Part shown: positions 53,432 to 64,000 of the stretch, piece by piece
Numbering within the stretch: the first letter of the stretch is position 1
How the letters are laid out: every line of letters starts with the position of its first letter
DNA from: Candidatus Altimarinota bacterium
Lineage (GTDB): Bacteria > Patescibacteriota > Gracilibacteria > BD1-5 > UBA2023
Direction of reading: 5' to 3'
Length of the DNA stretch: 64,000 nucleotides
Assembly: GCA_013268835.1 (NCBI GenBank)
Contig: JABFSX010000003.1
Location: 1-64,000, forward strand
Notes under the pieces: model-generated
What the model was told of the DNA's origin: nothing
Database searches by the model: none
The model's input: the letters and a program-made list of their open reading frames with translations, nothing else
Program-made: the position numbers and the translations under genes

Positions 53432-54946
53432 ATGGATATATTTATAATCCTCTCACTCCTGGTTGGGGGTATTTGAGGTGGTATCGGTTCTTATTTTTAT
53501 ATAACGACTCGGAATAAAAAAAATGCCGACAAGGTTCTCATGGATGCAGAAAACAAATCCAAAGATATCATTATCCGAGCTGAGGCAATAGCTACCAATC
53601 TCCGAAAAGAGATCGACGATGCTCGGAATGACATCCGCGAACGCAAACAAGGCGCCGTCGAACAAGAGAATCGACTCTCTGAAAAAGAACAAAAAATCGA
53701 TAAAAAATATGAAGAACTTGAAGGAAAGCAGAATGCACTCCGACAAAAAGAATCATCCATCGATGATCGGATAGCAGCACTCGACCACAAACAAATGGAG
53801 ATGGGAACAAAGCTCGAGTCTATTGCCAAGCTCTCAACTGAGGAAGCAAAGACGCTTCTCCTCGAACATACCGAAGAACGATACGAGAAAGATATCCTCT
53901 CGCTTATAGAGAAGAAAAAGAAAGAACTCAAGAACCGTGAAGGAGATATGGCTCGTGAGATCCTCATCAAGAGTCTTCAGCAATACGCTGGAGAAGTTAC
54001 TGGTGAGACTACTCAAACCATGGTTCAACTCGAAAGTGATGATCTCAAGTGAAAAATTATCGGAAAAGAAGGACGCAATATTATTGCTTTTGAAAAGGCT
54101 ACTGGAGTGTCACTTATTATTGATGATGCTCCTGATACGGTATTTCTTTCGAGTTTTGATCTCTTTCGACGATATATCGCCAAAAAATCTCTCGAAGACC
54201 TCATCCTCGATAAACGTATCCAACCAGCTCGTATCGAGGAAATCGTAGAAAAAAATCAAAAAGATGCTGACAAGCTCATCTATGATTTGGGTCGAAAAAC
54301 CATCGATGAAATGGGAGTAATTGGTATTCCTGAAGAGATTATCCCACTCATTGGTAAATTCCGATTCCGTACGAGCTATGGACAGAATATCCTGATGCAT
54401 AGCAAAGAAGTTGCCTATATCGCTGAGGGTATTGCAAAACTCATCGGTGCAGATCCCGTACTCGCACTCAAGTGAGGACTCCTTCATGACCTTGGAAAAG
54501 CGATGGATCACGATATCGAAGGAACTCATCCAGAGATCGGGGGTCGTATTGCTCGCAAATATGGTCTCGATGAAAAAACTATCAATATTATCGAGGGGCA
54601 CCATGATGATGTTCCACAGATTTGTATAGAGACGAAGATTGTACAGATTGCTGATGCTATATCAGCCGTACGACCAGGAGCAAGACGGATGAATGTCGAA
54701 GACTATGTGAAGCGTATTCAAGAGATGGAGAATATCGCTATGAGTTTCCCTGGGGTCAATAAGGCATATGCGCTCTCTGCTGGACGTGAAGTACGAGTAT
54801 TTGTTGATGCTGATACCATCTCGGATCTTGATGCAGAGAAACGAGCACGAGAGATCGCTACTCAAATCGAAGCAAACTGTAACTATCCTGGTGAAGTGAA
54901 GATCAATCTGATTCGTGAAAAACGAGTAATTGAATATGCAAAATAA
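53432..54946 (+). CDS. rny: Ribonuclease Y
   Basis: A 504-residue protein. An N-terminal membrane anchor (MDIFIILSLLVGGIGGGIGS) includes a TGA glycine and is followed by a coiled coil (about 35-185). A KH domain reads LKGKIIGKEGRNIIAFEKAT (near residue 207) and the HD hydrolase motif is LLHDLGKAMDHDIEGTHPEI (near 350). RNase Y starts mRNA decay at the membrane in many bacteria. Three TGA glycines, one in the KH domain (LKGKIIG), one in ALKGGLLHD. Length and order of domains are as usual. lgt begins 37 bases later. Confidence 0.95.
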
Positions 54947-54983
54947 TTATCCACTTATATAGTTATTTACTATAAATTATCTT

Positions 54984-55778
54984 ATGTATCCACTTATAAA
55001 CATCGGCCCTTGGATTTCTATATATACTTTTGGACTCTGTATGATAATTGCATGGGGAGTATTTTTTACACTTCTACATTATTTTTCAATTCGAAGGGGA
55101 ATATCAAAACATATTTTTTCATCCATTATAGATTTTACTCTATCGATATTCTTTTTTGGGAGAATTTTCTATATTTTTTCTGATTGGCGTACTGAAAAAT
55201 TCATTTTTATGGATCTTTTTGAAACTGGGGATATTTTTGGATTTTTAAAACAATTTTTTATTACTGATAACTACAGCCTTTCCTTTGCTGGTGGTGTAAT
55301 TGGATTTTTGATAATATTTTTCTGGAAAACTCGGCAGAATAAAAAAGATCGTCTAAAATATTGGGATAGCGTTGTTCCAGCATTTTTGATTGCCGCTAGT
55401 ATCGGATATATTGGAACACTTCTCTGAGGGCAGATTTATGGTATTGTTATGAACACTTTCTTTTCTATTACGTATACCAACCCTGATAGTATTGTTCCAT
55501 TTCAAAATCCAACATTTCCACTTCCAATTATATATTCAATCCTTACACTTCTTATTGCTTTTTTTCTCTACAGAATAGATCGAAAAATTTCGATACCAGA
55601 AGGATTTCTAGGATATATGTGAATGGGATTATTTGCAGGAGTACTCTTTCTTGGTGAATTCATGAATGGAGCCAGTGACCTCTTTAGTTCAAGAATATAT
55701 CTCAATATCACTCAGATTATTGCTCTTGGTCTTATCTCTTATGTAATCATATGACTTCTCAAAATGATGAAATCATAG
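54984..55778 (+). CDS. lgt: Prolipoprotein diacylglyceryl transferase (Lgt-like)
   Basis: A 264-residue protein with seven hydrophobic segments. Lgt-like motifs are MYPLINIGPWISIYTFGLCM at the start, NYSLSFAGGVIGF (in place of H-G-G-L-x-G) and IGTLLGGQIYG (compare the G-N-x-x-N-G-E signature). It would add diacylglycerol to lipoprotein cysteines. The conserved histidine of the HGG motif is alanine here (FAGG), so activity is uncertain and a diverged role is possible. Three TGA glycines. The 3' end overlaps comEC by 28 bases. Confidence 0.72.
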
Positions 55779-57268
55779 AGCATCCTCGGATGCTCTTTTT
55801 TCTGAGCTTTTTTTGTTTTACGATTGGTATTATGTGTGGAATTATTCCTGATATTTCACTCGGAATTGAAGTCTCACTCTTCCTTGGTCTTCTGATGGTC
55901 TTATTGGGCTGATGGAAACGCTGGTATATAGTATTTCTTGTTATCACTATTTCCTTCTTAGGCTGGTATCTATGACGCTCCGACTACCAATCTCGGGAAA
56001 TAGAATGGACTCTCCTCAATAGAGAAACCAGCGGATTCTCTGGAAGCTATGCTATTACTGGAAAAGTAGAAAAACTCCTCTACACAACAGATCTCAGTAG
56101 TACATACCGACTTCATATCGACAAGATCGCCAATATATCGACAAAAAATATCACAAATATAGAAGATAAAAATATAGGAATACTCTTTGAAGTGCCAAAA
56201 AATCTCCATATCAGTATTGGAGATACTATAGAATATAGTGGAAAAATAACCAGTATAATCAAGTATCCACTAAAATGATTCTCGAGCTATTCTTGGTATC
56301 ATAGAGCCTACTGAAAAAGTAGCGTTCCAATGTTTCAGAGAATTACAAAAAATAATCCAAATATACTAGACCGAGTTCAACTCTGGTCAAAATGAGTTAT
56401 ATTTCGATGATTTCCTGAGAATGTCGCTGGAATCATTCTCTGAATGACTATCTGAAATATAGAACTCCTTTCGAGTGAGACAAAAAAATATTTTACCAAT
56501 TCAGGAATAACTCACATTCTTGTTGTAAGTGGTTCAAATATTGCCTTTGTGATTGTTATTCTCACGGGTATTCTGCGATATATCCCCATAGGACGGTGGA
56601 CTCGAGCAAGTGTAGTGATTCTATTTGTACTTCTCTATGGGAGCCTCGTAGGCTGGGATATGCCAGTGATTCGAGCGGTTGCTATGGGGCTCATTACTTA
56701 TATAGCCATAGAGGGTGGGAAAAAATCTTCCAGCATTGCTATATTGTTCGCTGTGGGATTCTGAATTCTTATCTATTCCCCACTCGCACTGATCTACGAT
56801 GCCTGATTTTGACTCTCTTTTTCTGGAACGCTTGGAATCCTTCTATTCCATTCACCAATACAATCACTCATCACAAAAAAATATATTCCAAAATTCTTCA
56901 TTGATATTATCAGTGTCACCATTGCGGCAAGTATCGGAAGCATGATTGCAATCATTTATCACTTTGGTGTTATTCCTATCTACACTCTCTTTTCTAATAT
57001 TCTTATCAGTGGTGTACTGGGTTGGATACTGTTTTCTAGTATTCTCTATCTCTTATTTGCTCTTATTGGGTGATGGGTACTCTATATTTGGTGATGGACA
57101 ATATATATCCCTACGGCCTATATTATGTGGGTGGGGAGTTTTTTTGGAAATAACTATACCTATACACTTGATGAAAAATTGACAGAACCAATTTCATTGT
57201 TTTGTATAGGAATAATGATTTCTATTGTGCTCATAATGGAAAAATCGAAACTCCTACAATCCAAATAA
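55751..57268 (+). CDS. comEC: ComEC/Rec2-type DNA uptake channel
   Basis: A 505-residue protein. Four or more N-terminal membrane segments precede a soluble beta domain (ITGKVEKLLYTTDLSS), then the competence domain with THILVVSGSNIAFVI, the signature of ComEC, followed by about seven more helices. ComEC moves single-stranded DNA across the inner membrane. The beta-lactamase-like C-terminal domain of longer homologues is missing. About ten TGA glycines. Starts at 55751 or 55790; the hairpin at 55778-55801 lies near the second. The 3' end overlaps the convergent gene by 15 bases. Confidence 0.85.
55778..55801 (+). terminator. Terminator-like hairpin inside the comEC 5' end
   Basis: GAGCATCC and GGATGCTC pair around a 2-base centre and are followed by TTTTTT. 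It starts on the last base of the lgt stop codon, within the first codons of comEC. It may terminate part of the rny-lgt transcripts or act as an attenuator. Confidence 0.55.
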
Positions 57269-57988
57269 TACTGAATCTGTTATATCTTCCCTATTCAAGA
57301 TATCAATATCTGGATGTTGTGAGAGTGATTTTTGGAGATTTTCTTGAATATTTTTAAGTATAAATCTTGCATATGACTCTGTAGTTGAAATGGAAATAAT
57401 AATATTTCGGGATTGAAAGAAAAAGTATACAAAATCTGTAATTCCTCCTAGGATAATTATTTCTGAATTACTAATCATACTTAAGAATTTTTTTTGCATA
57501 ATTACTGATGATCATGCTGTAGAAATATACTTATCAAAGCTTTCTATCCATATTGACATCCATTGTCGAATGGACTCATCAAGTTCTGATTCATTAAAAT
57601 TCCATGGAATCTCATATCTATACAATAATTGAAGTGACTTCATACGGTCTCATTGATCAATACTATGAAATACGTGATATGCAGCATCAGGATAAACCAA
57701 AGCAAGAATACCAATAATTGGACGAGAAGGAAGTGCTATAGATAGCAATTCTGTAAGTCTTGGAATGAGTGATTCATAAAATGGATTCTGTATAAACCGT
57801 GTAAGAATATGAAATAATTCATTATTATCCCCTTTGGCTTTTTTTTCATCTTTTTGAGCTCGTTGAATCTGAGCCTGTGCTTTTTTGTAGGACTCTTTTT
57901 GTTTTTCGCTCTTTTCACGAACTGCTTCTGGCGAAGTAGAAATACTTGAAGATTCTCAGAGAGATGTAGATTCAGATTCAAATTCCAT
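57254..57988 (-). CDS. Hypothetical protein with charged N-terminus (244 aa)
   Basis: Not recognised. Residues 1-55 are Ser/Glu-rich and disordered-looking, with a Lys/Gln helix (EKQKESYKKAQAQIQRAQKD). The rest is helical: LLSIALPSRPIIGILALVYP, then a hydrophobic segment near 190-215 (IIILGGITDFVYFFFQ) and a C-terminal domain with KNIQENLQKSLSQHPD. Three TGA glycines. It starts 6 bases after the glyA stop on the same strand; its 3' end overlaps comEC. No function proposed. Confidence 0.62.
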
Positions 57989-57994
57989 AATATA

Positions 57995-59251
57995 CTAATG
58001 AATTCCTGGTATTGGATAAGTAATACAAAGATCTCGAACTTGTGACTTTAGTTCTATTTGAAGAGCTTCATTCGTATGTTCCTTGAGTGCTCGCACCATA
58101 ATATGAGCCAATTTTTCTGTTGCAGCCTCATCAAATCCCCGAGTAGTAATTGCTGGAGTTCCGATACGGATTCCTGATGGATCAAGTGGCTTACGAGTAT
58201 CATATGGGATCATATTTTTATTGGTCGACACGCCAATATGTTCAAGTATTTTCTCTGCTTCTTTTCCTGTAAGACCCAGTGATCCATATGCATCAATGAG
58301 TATAATATGATTGTCTGTTCCTCATGAGATAACACGAATTCATTCTTCGCCAAATACCTTTGCCATCTGGCGAGCATTGGCGATAACTTGGCGAGTATAT
58401 GTCGAGAATTCTGGAGAAAGCGCCTCTCCAAAAGCAATAGCCTTGGCGAAAATAGTATGATCATGTGGTCATCATTGAATACCTGGAAACACCGATCGAG
58501 CGATATCTGGGCCATATTTTTCTTTTGCCATAATCATAGCTCCACGAGGTCAACGAAGTGTCTTGTGCGTTGTAGTAGTAACAATATCACAATATGGAAC
58601 TGGATTTTCCAGTACTCATCCAGCAATAAGTCCAGCAATATGAGCAATATCAGCCATAAGAATTGCGCCCGTATCATCGGCTATTTGCCGAAAGCGTTTC
58701 CAATCAAGAGAGCGAGAATAGGCAGAAAAACCTGCAATAATCAACTTTGGCTTATGTTCTTTCGCCAACTGTTCGACAATATCCATATCAATAAGTTCTG
58801 TTGTTTTATCAACACCATATGGAATAATATGAAACATTTTCCCTGAATAATTCAATGGATGTCAATGAGAAAGATGCCCTCCATGATCCAGATTCATACC
58901 AAGGATAGTATCCCCTGGTTGAAGAAGAGCAAAGAATACGGCCAAATTTGCTGGTGATCCAGAATGGGGTTGTACATTAATATACTCTGCTCCAAAAAGT
59001 TTTCGAGCTCGTTCGATAGCAAGAGTCTCTACTTTATCAACAAATTCTTGCCCAGCATAATATCGTTTTCCTGGATATCCTTCTGAATATTTATTTGTAA
59101 AAATAGATCCATTCGCTTCTAAAACTGCCTCAGAAACATAATTTTCACTGGCAATGAGTTCAAGTTCATAACACTGGCGATTTTGCTCTCCAACAAGATA
59201 ACTATGTGCTTCTGGATCAATATCCAGAATATTTTGTGCTGTTTGATTCAT
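57995..59251 (-). CDS. glyA: Serine hydroxymethyltransferase
   Basis: A 418-residue protein of typical length. Conserved PLP-enzyme motifs include [57 protein letters not shown]-like ([11 protein letters not shown]) and the lysine-bearing [13 protein letters not shown] (near residue 230). It interconverts serine and glycine, supplying one-carbon units and glycine. Around eight TGA codons all fall at glycine positions, including invariant ones such as HLSHGHPLN and VISGGTDNH. The gene to its 3' side begins 6 bases away. Confidence 0.96.
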
Positions 59252-59333
59252 AATAAAATAATTAAAAAAATAATAAAATATATTATTTTTAGACTATGTA
59301 ATTGAACAATTGGGATTGGAGAGATAGTACATA

Positions 59334-60665
59334 TTATTCTTTTGTTAGAGTATTAAAAGTATTTATTTTATATTTTTCTTTCATCTGTTCTACTGAACCC
59401 GATGATACAATTTGATCTTTTATAATGATTTCTGCTGCTTTAAGTTGTCGATCAAATATATTTTCATAATCTTTCGCTGTTAATATAAGTCATATATCTG
59501 GAGTAATCCCCTTTTCATCAATACTGGTATCTTTTGGTGTATACCAACGAGCTGTAGTAATTTTAATAATACTACCATCTCCAAGATCAAATGGTTCTTG
59601 AACTGAGCCCTTTCCATAGGATTTATCACCTAATATTAAAGCTCTTCCATGATCCTTTAATGCACCGGCAAATATTTCACTTGCTGAAGCACTAAATTCA
59701 TTAATAAGAACAACAATAGGAATACTTACATTACTTTTAGATCTTGCTCGAGTTAAAAGTACTTCATTTTTCTTACTATCATTTTGTTTTATTATCACTA
59801 CTGGTGAATTCTGTGGAAGAACTATTGAAGCAAGATCAACTGCAGTATCAAGATATCCTCCACCATTATTACGAAAATCAAGAATTATTCATTCTGCCCC
59901 AGTTGAAACAAGTATGTTCCATGATTTAATAAATTCATTGGTAGTGTGTTCACCAAATGTTGCTACTTCAATATATCAAATATTATTAGGAAGCATTTTT
60001 TCTGCCACTGATGGAACATTTACCTTATCACGTATCACTGTAACATGAAGATCTGTATTATCTTCTCATCGTTTATATGTGATTTCTGCTTTTGATCATT
60101 TTGGTCAACGAATTACCTTTACAGCCTCTTCTGTAGATTTACCAACAATACTCATATCTCCTACTCTTGTCATAATATCTCCCGCCTTAAGTCAGGCTTT
60201 TTCAGCAGGAGAATTAATAATTATTTTCATAATTTTTATTCCTTTTGGGTTTTCATTAATAACGGCTCCAATTCATTCAAAGTCACCACGAAGAGCCTCT
60301 TGAAATTCAGTAGTTTCTTTCTTGGTAAAATATGTACTATGTTTATCTCCAAGTCAGTTTACAATAGATTTTAACATTGCATCTTCAATGTCGATATTTG
60401 TTTTTTTATCAAAGCCGAAAGAATTATTTCTAATAATATTCATTGTTTTTTGTACCTTTTTTGATGCAAAAATATCCTCATTGGAAAGATTTTCTTTTTT
60501 ATCCTGTATTACTGAAGTATTCAGAGTATCTACTACTTTATATTGATTTGCTATATATCCTAACAATAGTCATCCTATAAAAAAAATAATAACAATGAAT
60601 TTATATATTTTTACATGAGAGGTTACTATTTTTTCTTCTGTTGATTGATTTTGTGAAAAAGTCAT
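59334..60665 (-). CDS. ctpA: S41 C-terminal processing protease (CtpA-like)
   Basis: A 443-residue protein. An N-terminal membrane anchor (about 20-40, IYKFIVIIFFIGGLLLGYIA) leads to a helical region, a PDZ domain (IGAVINENPKGIKIMKI, SPAEKAGLKAGDIMTRV) and the S41 catalytic domain. The Ser is in NEFSASASEIFAG and the Lys in GDKSYGKGSVQEPF (25 residues later), the Ser-Lys dyad of the family. It trims the C-termini of exported proteins. Several TGA glycines, including GLGDKHSTYF and FGEHTTNEF. Encoded just upstream of glyA; no terminator is seen in between. Confidence 0.92.
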
Positions 60666-60976
60666 ATATTTTTAACTTGATATTTTTATGTAGAGTTAGT
60701 GTAGGAATTTTTATGTAAAAAACAAATCAATATTAATAAGTTTTTTACAAAACAATCTCTGTAAAAAACTCTAAGATTTAGTTTTAAAATAAAGGATTCT
60801 TTGCTGTAAGTTACATACAAGATGTATATAAATATATATGTAAAAAATCTATTTAGAAAAGAAATATTTTTTACTATGAGTAACTAATAAAAGAATTAAA
60901 TATAAAAAATATAAAAACTTTTATCTAATTCAGAAAAAATGTATTGTAAAATTCTTATTTTTCATATACTTTTAGT
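60666..60976. other. AT-rich intergenic region with promoter for the next gene
   Basis: About 310 bases of very AT-rich sequence between divergent genes with no gene I can support. TTGTAA (60944-60949) and TATACT (60965-60970) are 15 bases apart, and the ATG of the plus gene follows at 60977, another nearly leaderless start. Confidence 0.55.
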
Positions 60977-61213
60977 ATGAATTTTTTTTGAATAACTCTC
61001 GAAGGTCGAGATGAAAAAACGGAAGTACTTAAGAAAATCATTCAGTCTTTAGCTATTTGACCTGAAGAAAAGTCTTTATACATACTTTCTTTAGATGTTT
61101 TATCTGACTCTGATTTTACAGTATTTTTCAATCGAATTACATCCCAATTTGGTAATTCTAAAGTAGTTACTAAAGAATATAGTATTGAACCACTTACTTC
61201 ACAGTTTATCTAA
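60977..61213 (+). CDS. Small hypothetical protein (78 aa)
   Basis: Not recognised. Sequence starts MNFFGITLEGRDEKTEVLKK and contains SLYILSLDVLSDSDFTVFFN; two TGA glycines (one at position 5, one in AIGPEE) truncate it in the standard code. It is a small alpha/beta-type soluble protein. It starts 7 bases after a TATACT and is followed 6 bases after its stop by the GspF-like gene, so it is probably cotranscribed. Confidence 0.6.
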
Positions 61214-61219
61214 GATAGT

Positions 61220-62569
61220 ATGCAATTTCAAGCAACATGTTCTAAATGAAATAAAAAACTTACCCTCACTCTTAATGCGGATACTCTTGATAGTGCTCGA
61301 AATATACTTCATGCACAAGGGTATTCTATTATAGAAATCAATGAAAATACTGATGAAAATATATTAAGTGGTAACTTTTTTTATTTTGATGCTAAAGTTA
61401 ATTGAATTTTACAATCTGGAAAGATTCAATCCAATGATATTTTTAAATCTTATAAAAAGCTTATTGAAGACTTAAAATATGATGTAATATATATTTATAG
61501 TAATGAGGGAATGCCTGAAGAATCAAAAAAACTGATTACGGCAAAAGTAAAGGATGGATATAGACTCTATAAAGAATCTATTGGGGAAGATATGGATGAA
61601 GAAGAAGAATTAAAATTACAAACAGCTGATCAGCAGGAGATGTGAGAAATTTCATGAGATGTTCTTAAAGAGATAGCAAAATATGGAACTGTTATAGATT
61701 CTAGTATAGAAAAAATCCAAAATCTTTTTTTGAAGTATCATGAAACAATAACTCATGAACAAAAGATATGATTAGAGAATCTAGAAAATCTTCTCGTACA
61801 AACAAAAGGAACAAAAAATCTTTGAAAAATTAGTTCCACAGTAGAAAATTGATTAAGAATAATTGGAGAAACAGAACTTGCCCTTCTGAAAACAGGAATG
61901 ACGGAAGAAAAACAAAAATTTCTTGATGAAACGAATGCATTATTAAAACAAGTAGGTTCAAAAAATAGAATGGAAAGTGAAGAAGAGAAAAAAAATTCAA
62001 TTACCTATAAAATAAATAATTTTTTTGCCTCAAAGGTAAAAGAAAAAGCAGCTCCAGAAAAAGAAAAAAAAGATGTAAATTCTTTTATTTATTTTAAAAA
62101 TAAAAGAGAACTTGATACATATAAGAAAAAACTAGGTATTACCGATATGGATATTGTAAAGGCTATTTTTACACTTCAATTTTCTCAATTTAAAAAACTT
62201 TTTCTTAAAAGAAAACTCATCTCTCAAAATATAGAAATTATTAATAATCGACTTAATAATCGGGTAGTTTCTTATACGAAGATGATTCACGGATTTGAAT
62301 ATTATGTTAATAATTTTGTTAAGACAATAGAGCTTATAGTAAGTGTGCTTACATATGCAATATTCTTTTATACTATCGCACTTATTATTCTTCATACACT
62401 TAATAATTTGAATATATTTTCAAGTCAAATTAATGATAAAACGATTCTTTTTGTTACCATAACAAGCATTATTGCCTTTTTATTAACATATATACGAGGG
62501 GTTATAAGTGCTATTATTCTTATTCCATCGATTGCAATAATCATATTCTTTATTTCTATCAATTTTTAA
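61220..62569 (+). CDS. Membrane protein with GspF/PilC-like N-terminal segment (449 aa)
   Basis: The first 40 residues, LTLTLNADTLDSARNILHAQ followed by GYSIIEI, match the small N-terminal domain of type II secretion/type IV pilus platform proteins (pattern of ADS-x2-EA-x2-L-x-AQG). The middle is helical and Lys/Glu-rich with coiled-coil stretches (EKIQNLFLKYHETIT, EKQKFLDETNALLKQ). The C-terminus has at least three or four membrane helices (about residues 370-449). The rest does not look like GspF. Seven TGA glycines. Perhaps a secretion or pilus accessory; function otherwise unknown. Confidence 0.6.
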
Positions 62570-62572
62570 TCC

Positions 62573-63751
62573 ATGTATCTCTTACTCATAGGAGTTCATG
62601 CTGTATTTTTTTTTATTGCTTACCTCCTCTCTAGTGTAGTATTACAATGAGTTTTTGTATTATTTCTTATTTTTTTTCTCCTATATTTTTCTCCTATATT
62701 TTTCTCAAAAGGAGAAACGCTAAAAAAAACAGATCAAAAGATTCTTGATATAAATATTTCTCCAAAAAAATCAATTATTATACCACTTATTCTTACGTAT
62801 GCGGGTATTTATATTCTTGCTTTTACGGTAACACGGGATTTTTGAGATAATTTTAATCTCCATCTCTATATTCTTTTGTTTATATTTTTTATTTTTGCAG
62901 GATATATACTTACATTTGATTGGAATACATTATTTTTTCGTGACGCATTTCGATTTCATCTTATCTGTAGTTATATTACTATATTTATTCAATTAGTGTA
63001 TTTCTTTGTTTTTTCATGAGAAATTAACTATATTCATATCATATTTTCATTGGTTACGCTTGGCTTTTCAACATTCTTTTTTACATATTTTATAGATGAA
63101 AATGTAAATATATTTCTCGCTTTTGTATTATCAATACTTATAACTACTGATACCTGTATTGTATTTTTATTTTGAAATCTTCATATTTTTACACTTTTAG
63201 GACTTACTAGTCTTGTGAGTATTTTTTTGTTTGAGTATACTCCAAAGATATCACTGTTTTTAAAATTTTTAGAGCCAACTCGAGTGCTTTTACTTACTAT
63301 TTTACTATGAATTGCAATTGTATTTATGTTTTCTCCATTGATTTCATATTTTCAATTCGTTTGGTTTCTTCCTATTATTACAGGATTTTTATTTTCTATT
63401 CATATTCGATATTCGAATTATATATCCTATTCAATAGGAATTATTACACTTTTTTTCTTATATAGTTATTTATTTTTCCCGTTATTGATTTCTCCAGATT
63501 TGATATCAAGCTTACTTTTTATATTCTTTTTTTCTCTTTGTATTATTGGAAATACATATTTTTGGGAGGAACGATATCCATATGATTTTTCTATACTTCA
63601 TTATTCAAGTATAGGATTTAGTGCCTTCACTCTTTTTTATTCATTGATTTTTATTGCCTGGTGAGCTGGATTAACTTTATTTCTTGCTTGTTCATTATTC
63701 CTTTTTGCGATTTTATTTCTTCTTTCTTATTTCAGATTTCAATATCGATAA
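62573..63751 (+). CDS. Polytopic membrane protein of unknown function (392 aa)
   Basis: Not recognised. Almost wholly hydrophobic, with about eleven membrane helices, aromatic-rich (Phe, Tyr, Ile), and only short polar loops (SPKKSIIIP; EERYPYDFS). Six TGA glycines at helix positions. It starts 3 bases after the GspF-like gene, so it belongs to the same unit. Transporter-like or polymer-export-like topology is possible, but no motif can be named. Confidence 0.68.
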
Positions 63752-63778
63752 TAAGTTCTTAACTTATACTTCCCCTCA

Positions 63779-64000
63779 ATGCATACCGAAGAAAAATTCT
63801 TGAGTAATTATATTCCTCCTTCTTATTCCATTCAATCTTGTTATCTTATATTTGCACTCTGAGAAGAATTTACTCAAGTTGAAAACTTTTTAACATTTCA
63901 AAAAAATACAGATTCCAATGCCGAGCTTATGCTCGATGGGGTTGATTTGGAACTTTTGAACATTTCACTCGATGGTAAAAAACTTGAGAGTAGTGAATAT
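63779..64000 (+). CDS. pepN: M1 family aminopeptidase N (partial, N-terminus only)
   Basis: The first 74 residues only; the gene continues beyond the window. YIPPSYSIQSCYLIFALGEE, then VENFLTFQKNTDSNAELMLD and GVDLELLNISLDGKKLESSE match the start of the N-terminal beta-domain of PepN-type M1 metalloaminopeptidases. The zinc motif HExxH would lie outside the window. Starts 27 bases after the polytopic membrane protein gene. One TGA glycine (FALGEEFTQ). Confidence 0.82.

Overview
The window reads as a stretch of chromosome from a Candidate Phyla Radiation bacterium of the Gracilibacteria / Absconditabacteria (SR1) type. The decisive evidence is the genetic code. More than twenty conserved genes (pyrG, era, glyA, sufB, fmt, rny, comEC, rlmH and others) are cut by in-frame TGA in the standard code. 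They become full-length proteins when TGA is read as glycine, often inside invariant glycine motifs. Every CDS here is therefore called with TAA and TAG as the only stops (NCBI table 25). Coding DNA is AT-rich, Shine-Dalgarno sequences are rarely obvious, and several promoters of the form TTGNAN - 15 to 17 nt - TATACT sit almost on the start codon.

Layout. 1-7183 (-): the N-terminal 2,394 or so residues of a giant repeat adhesin that runs off the left edge. 7401-13096: a VirD4/TraG-like ATPase, sufD, an RluA-type pseudouridine synthase and pyrG. 13161-14832: a hairpin-forming 160-bp repeat, then dps and ahpC, each behind an identical Fur-type palindrome plus promoter. 14925-19190: a peptidoglycan-binding protein, a FimV-like TPR protein, an MgtC/DUF4010-type membrane protein and ssb. 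19240-29896 (-): a cell-wall 3D-domain protein followed by four very large membrane-associated proteins that I cannot assign to a family. 30328-34422: tRNA-His, rpsA, a MazG-like protein, tRNA-Leu and tRNA-Arg, and a tight ferredoxin / small ORF / era / methyltransferase operon. The second copy of the 160-bp repeat follows.

34830-39393: efp, a sortase, rpsU, an ABC-2-like permease, a HIT protein and fmt. 39498-43910: a tandem VirB2-like pilin, a second VirD4/TraG-like ATPase and a secreted protein, probably a secretion or pilus module. 43958-45435: rpmE, tRNA-Tyr, tRNA-Thr, rlmH and a small membrane protein. 45452-45877 (-): a strongly structured gene-free stretch with its own promoter and terminator, a candidate non-coding RNA. 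46227-49793 (-): rsmE, a small membrane protein, sufB and sufC. 49893-53130 (-): an SLH-domain S-layer protein with a strong promoter and a structured leader of about 300 nt. 53432-57268 (+): rny, lgt and comEC. 57254-60665 (-): a hypothetical gene, glyA and a CtpA-type protease. 60977-64000 (+): a small protein, a protein with a GspF/PilC-like N-terminal segment, a polytopic membrane protein and the start of an M1 aminopeptidase N.

How it fits together. Much of the window concerns the cell envelope and contact with surfaces: giant adhesin, S-layer, sortase, peptidoglycan-binding proteins, pilin with secretion ATPases, and ComEC for DNA uptake. The rest is core translation, RNA decay and Fe-S assembly, with sufD split from sufCB. 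Glycine coded as UGA is absent from the genes expected to be most expressed (S-layer, rpsA, efp, ssb, ahpC, rpmE, rpsU) but frequent elsewhere. All calls come from reading the sequence by eye; no database search was possible.
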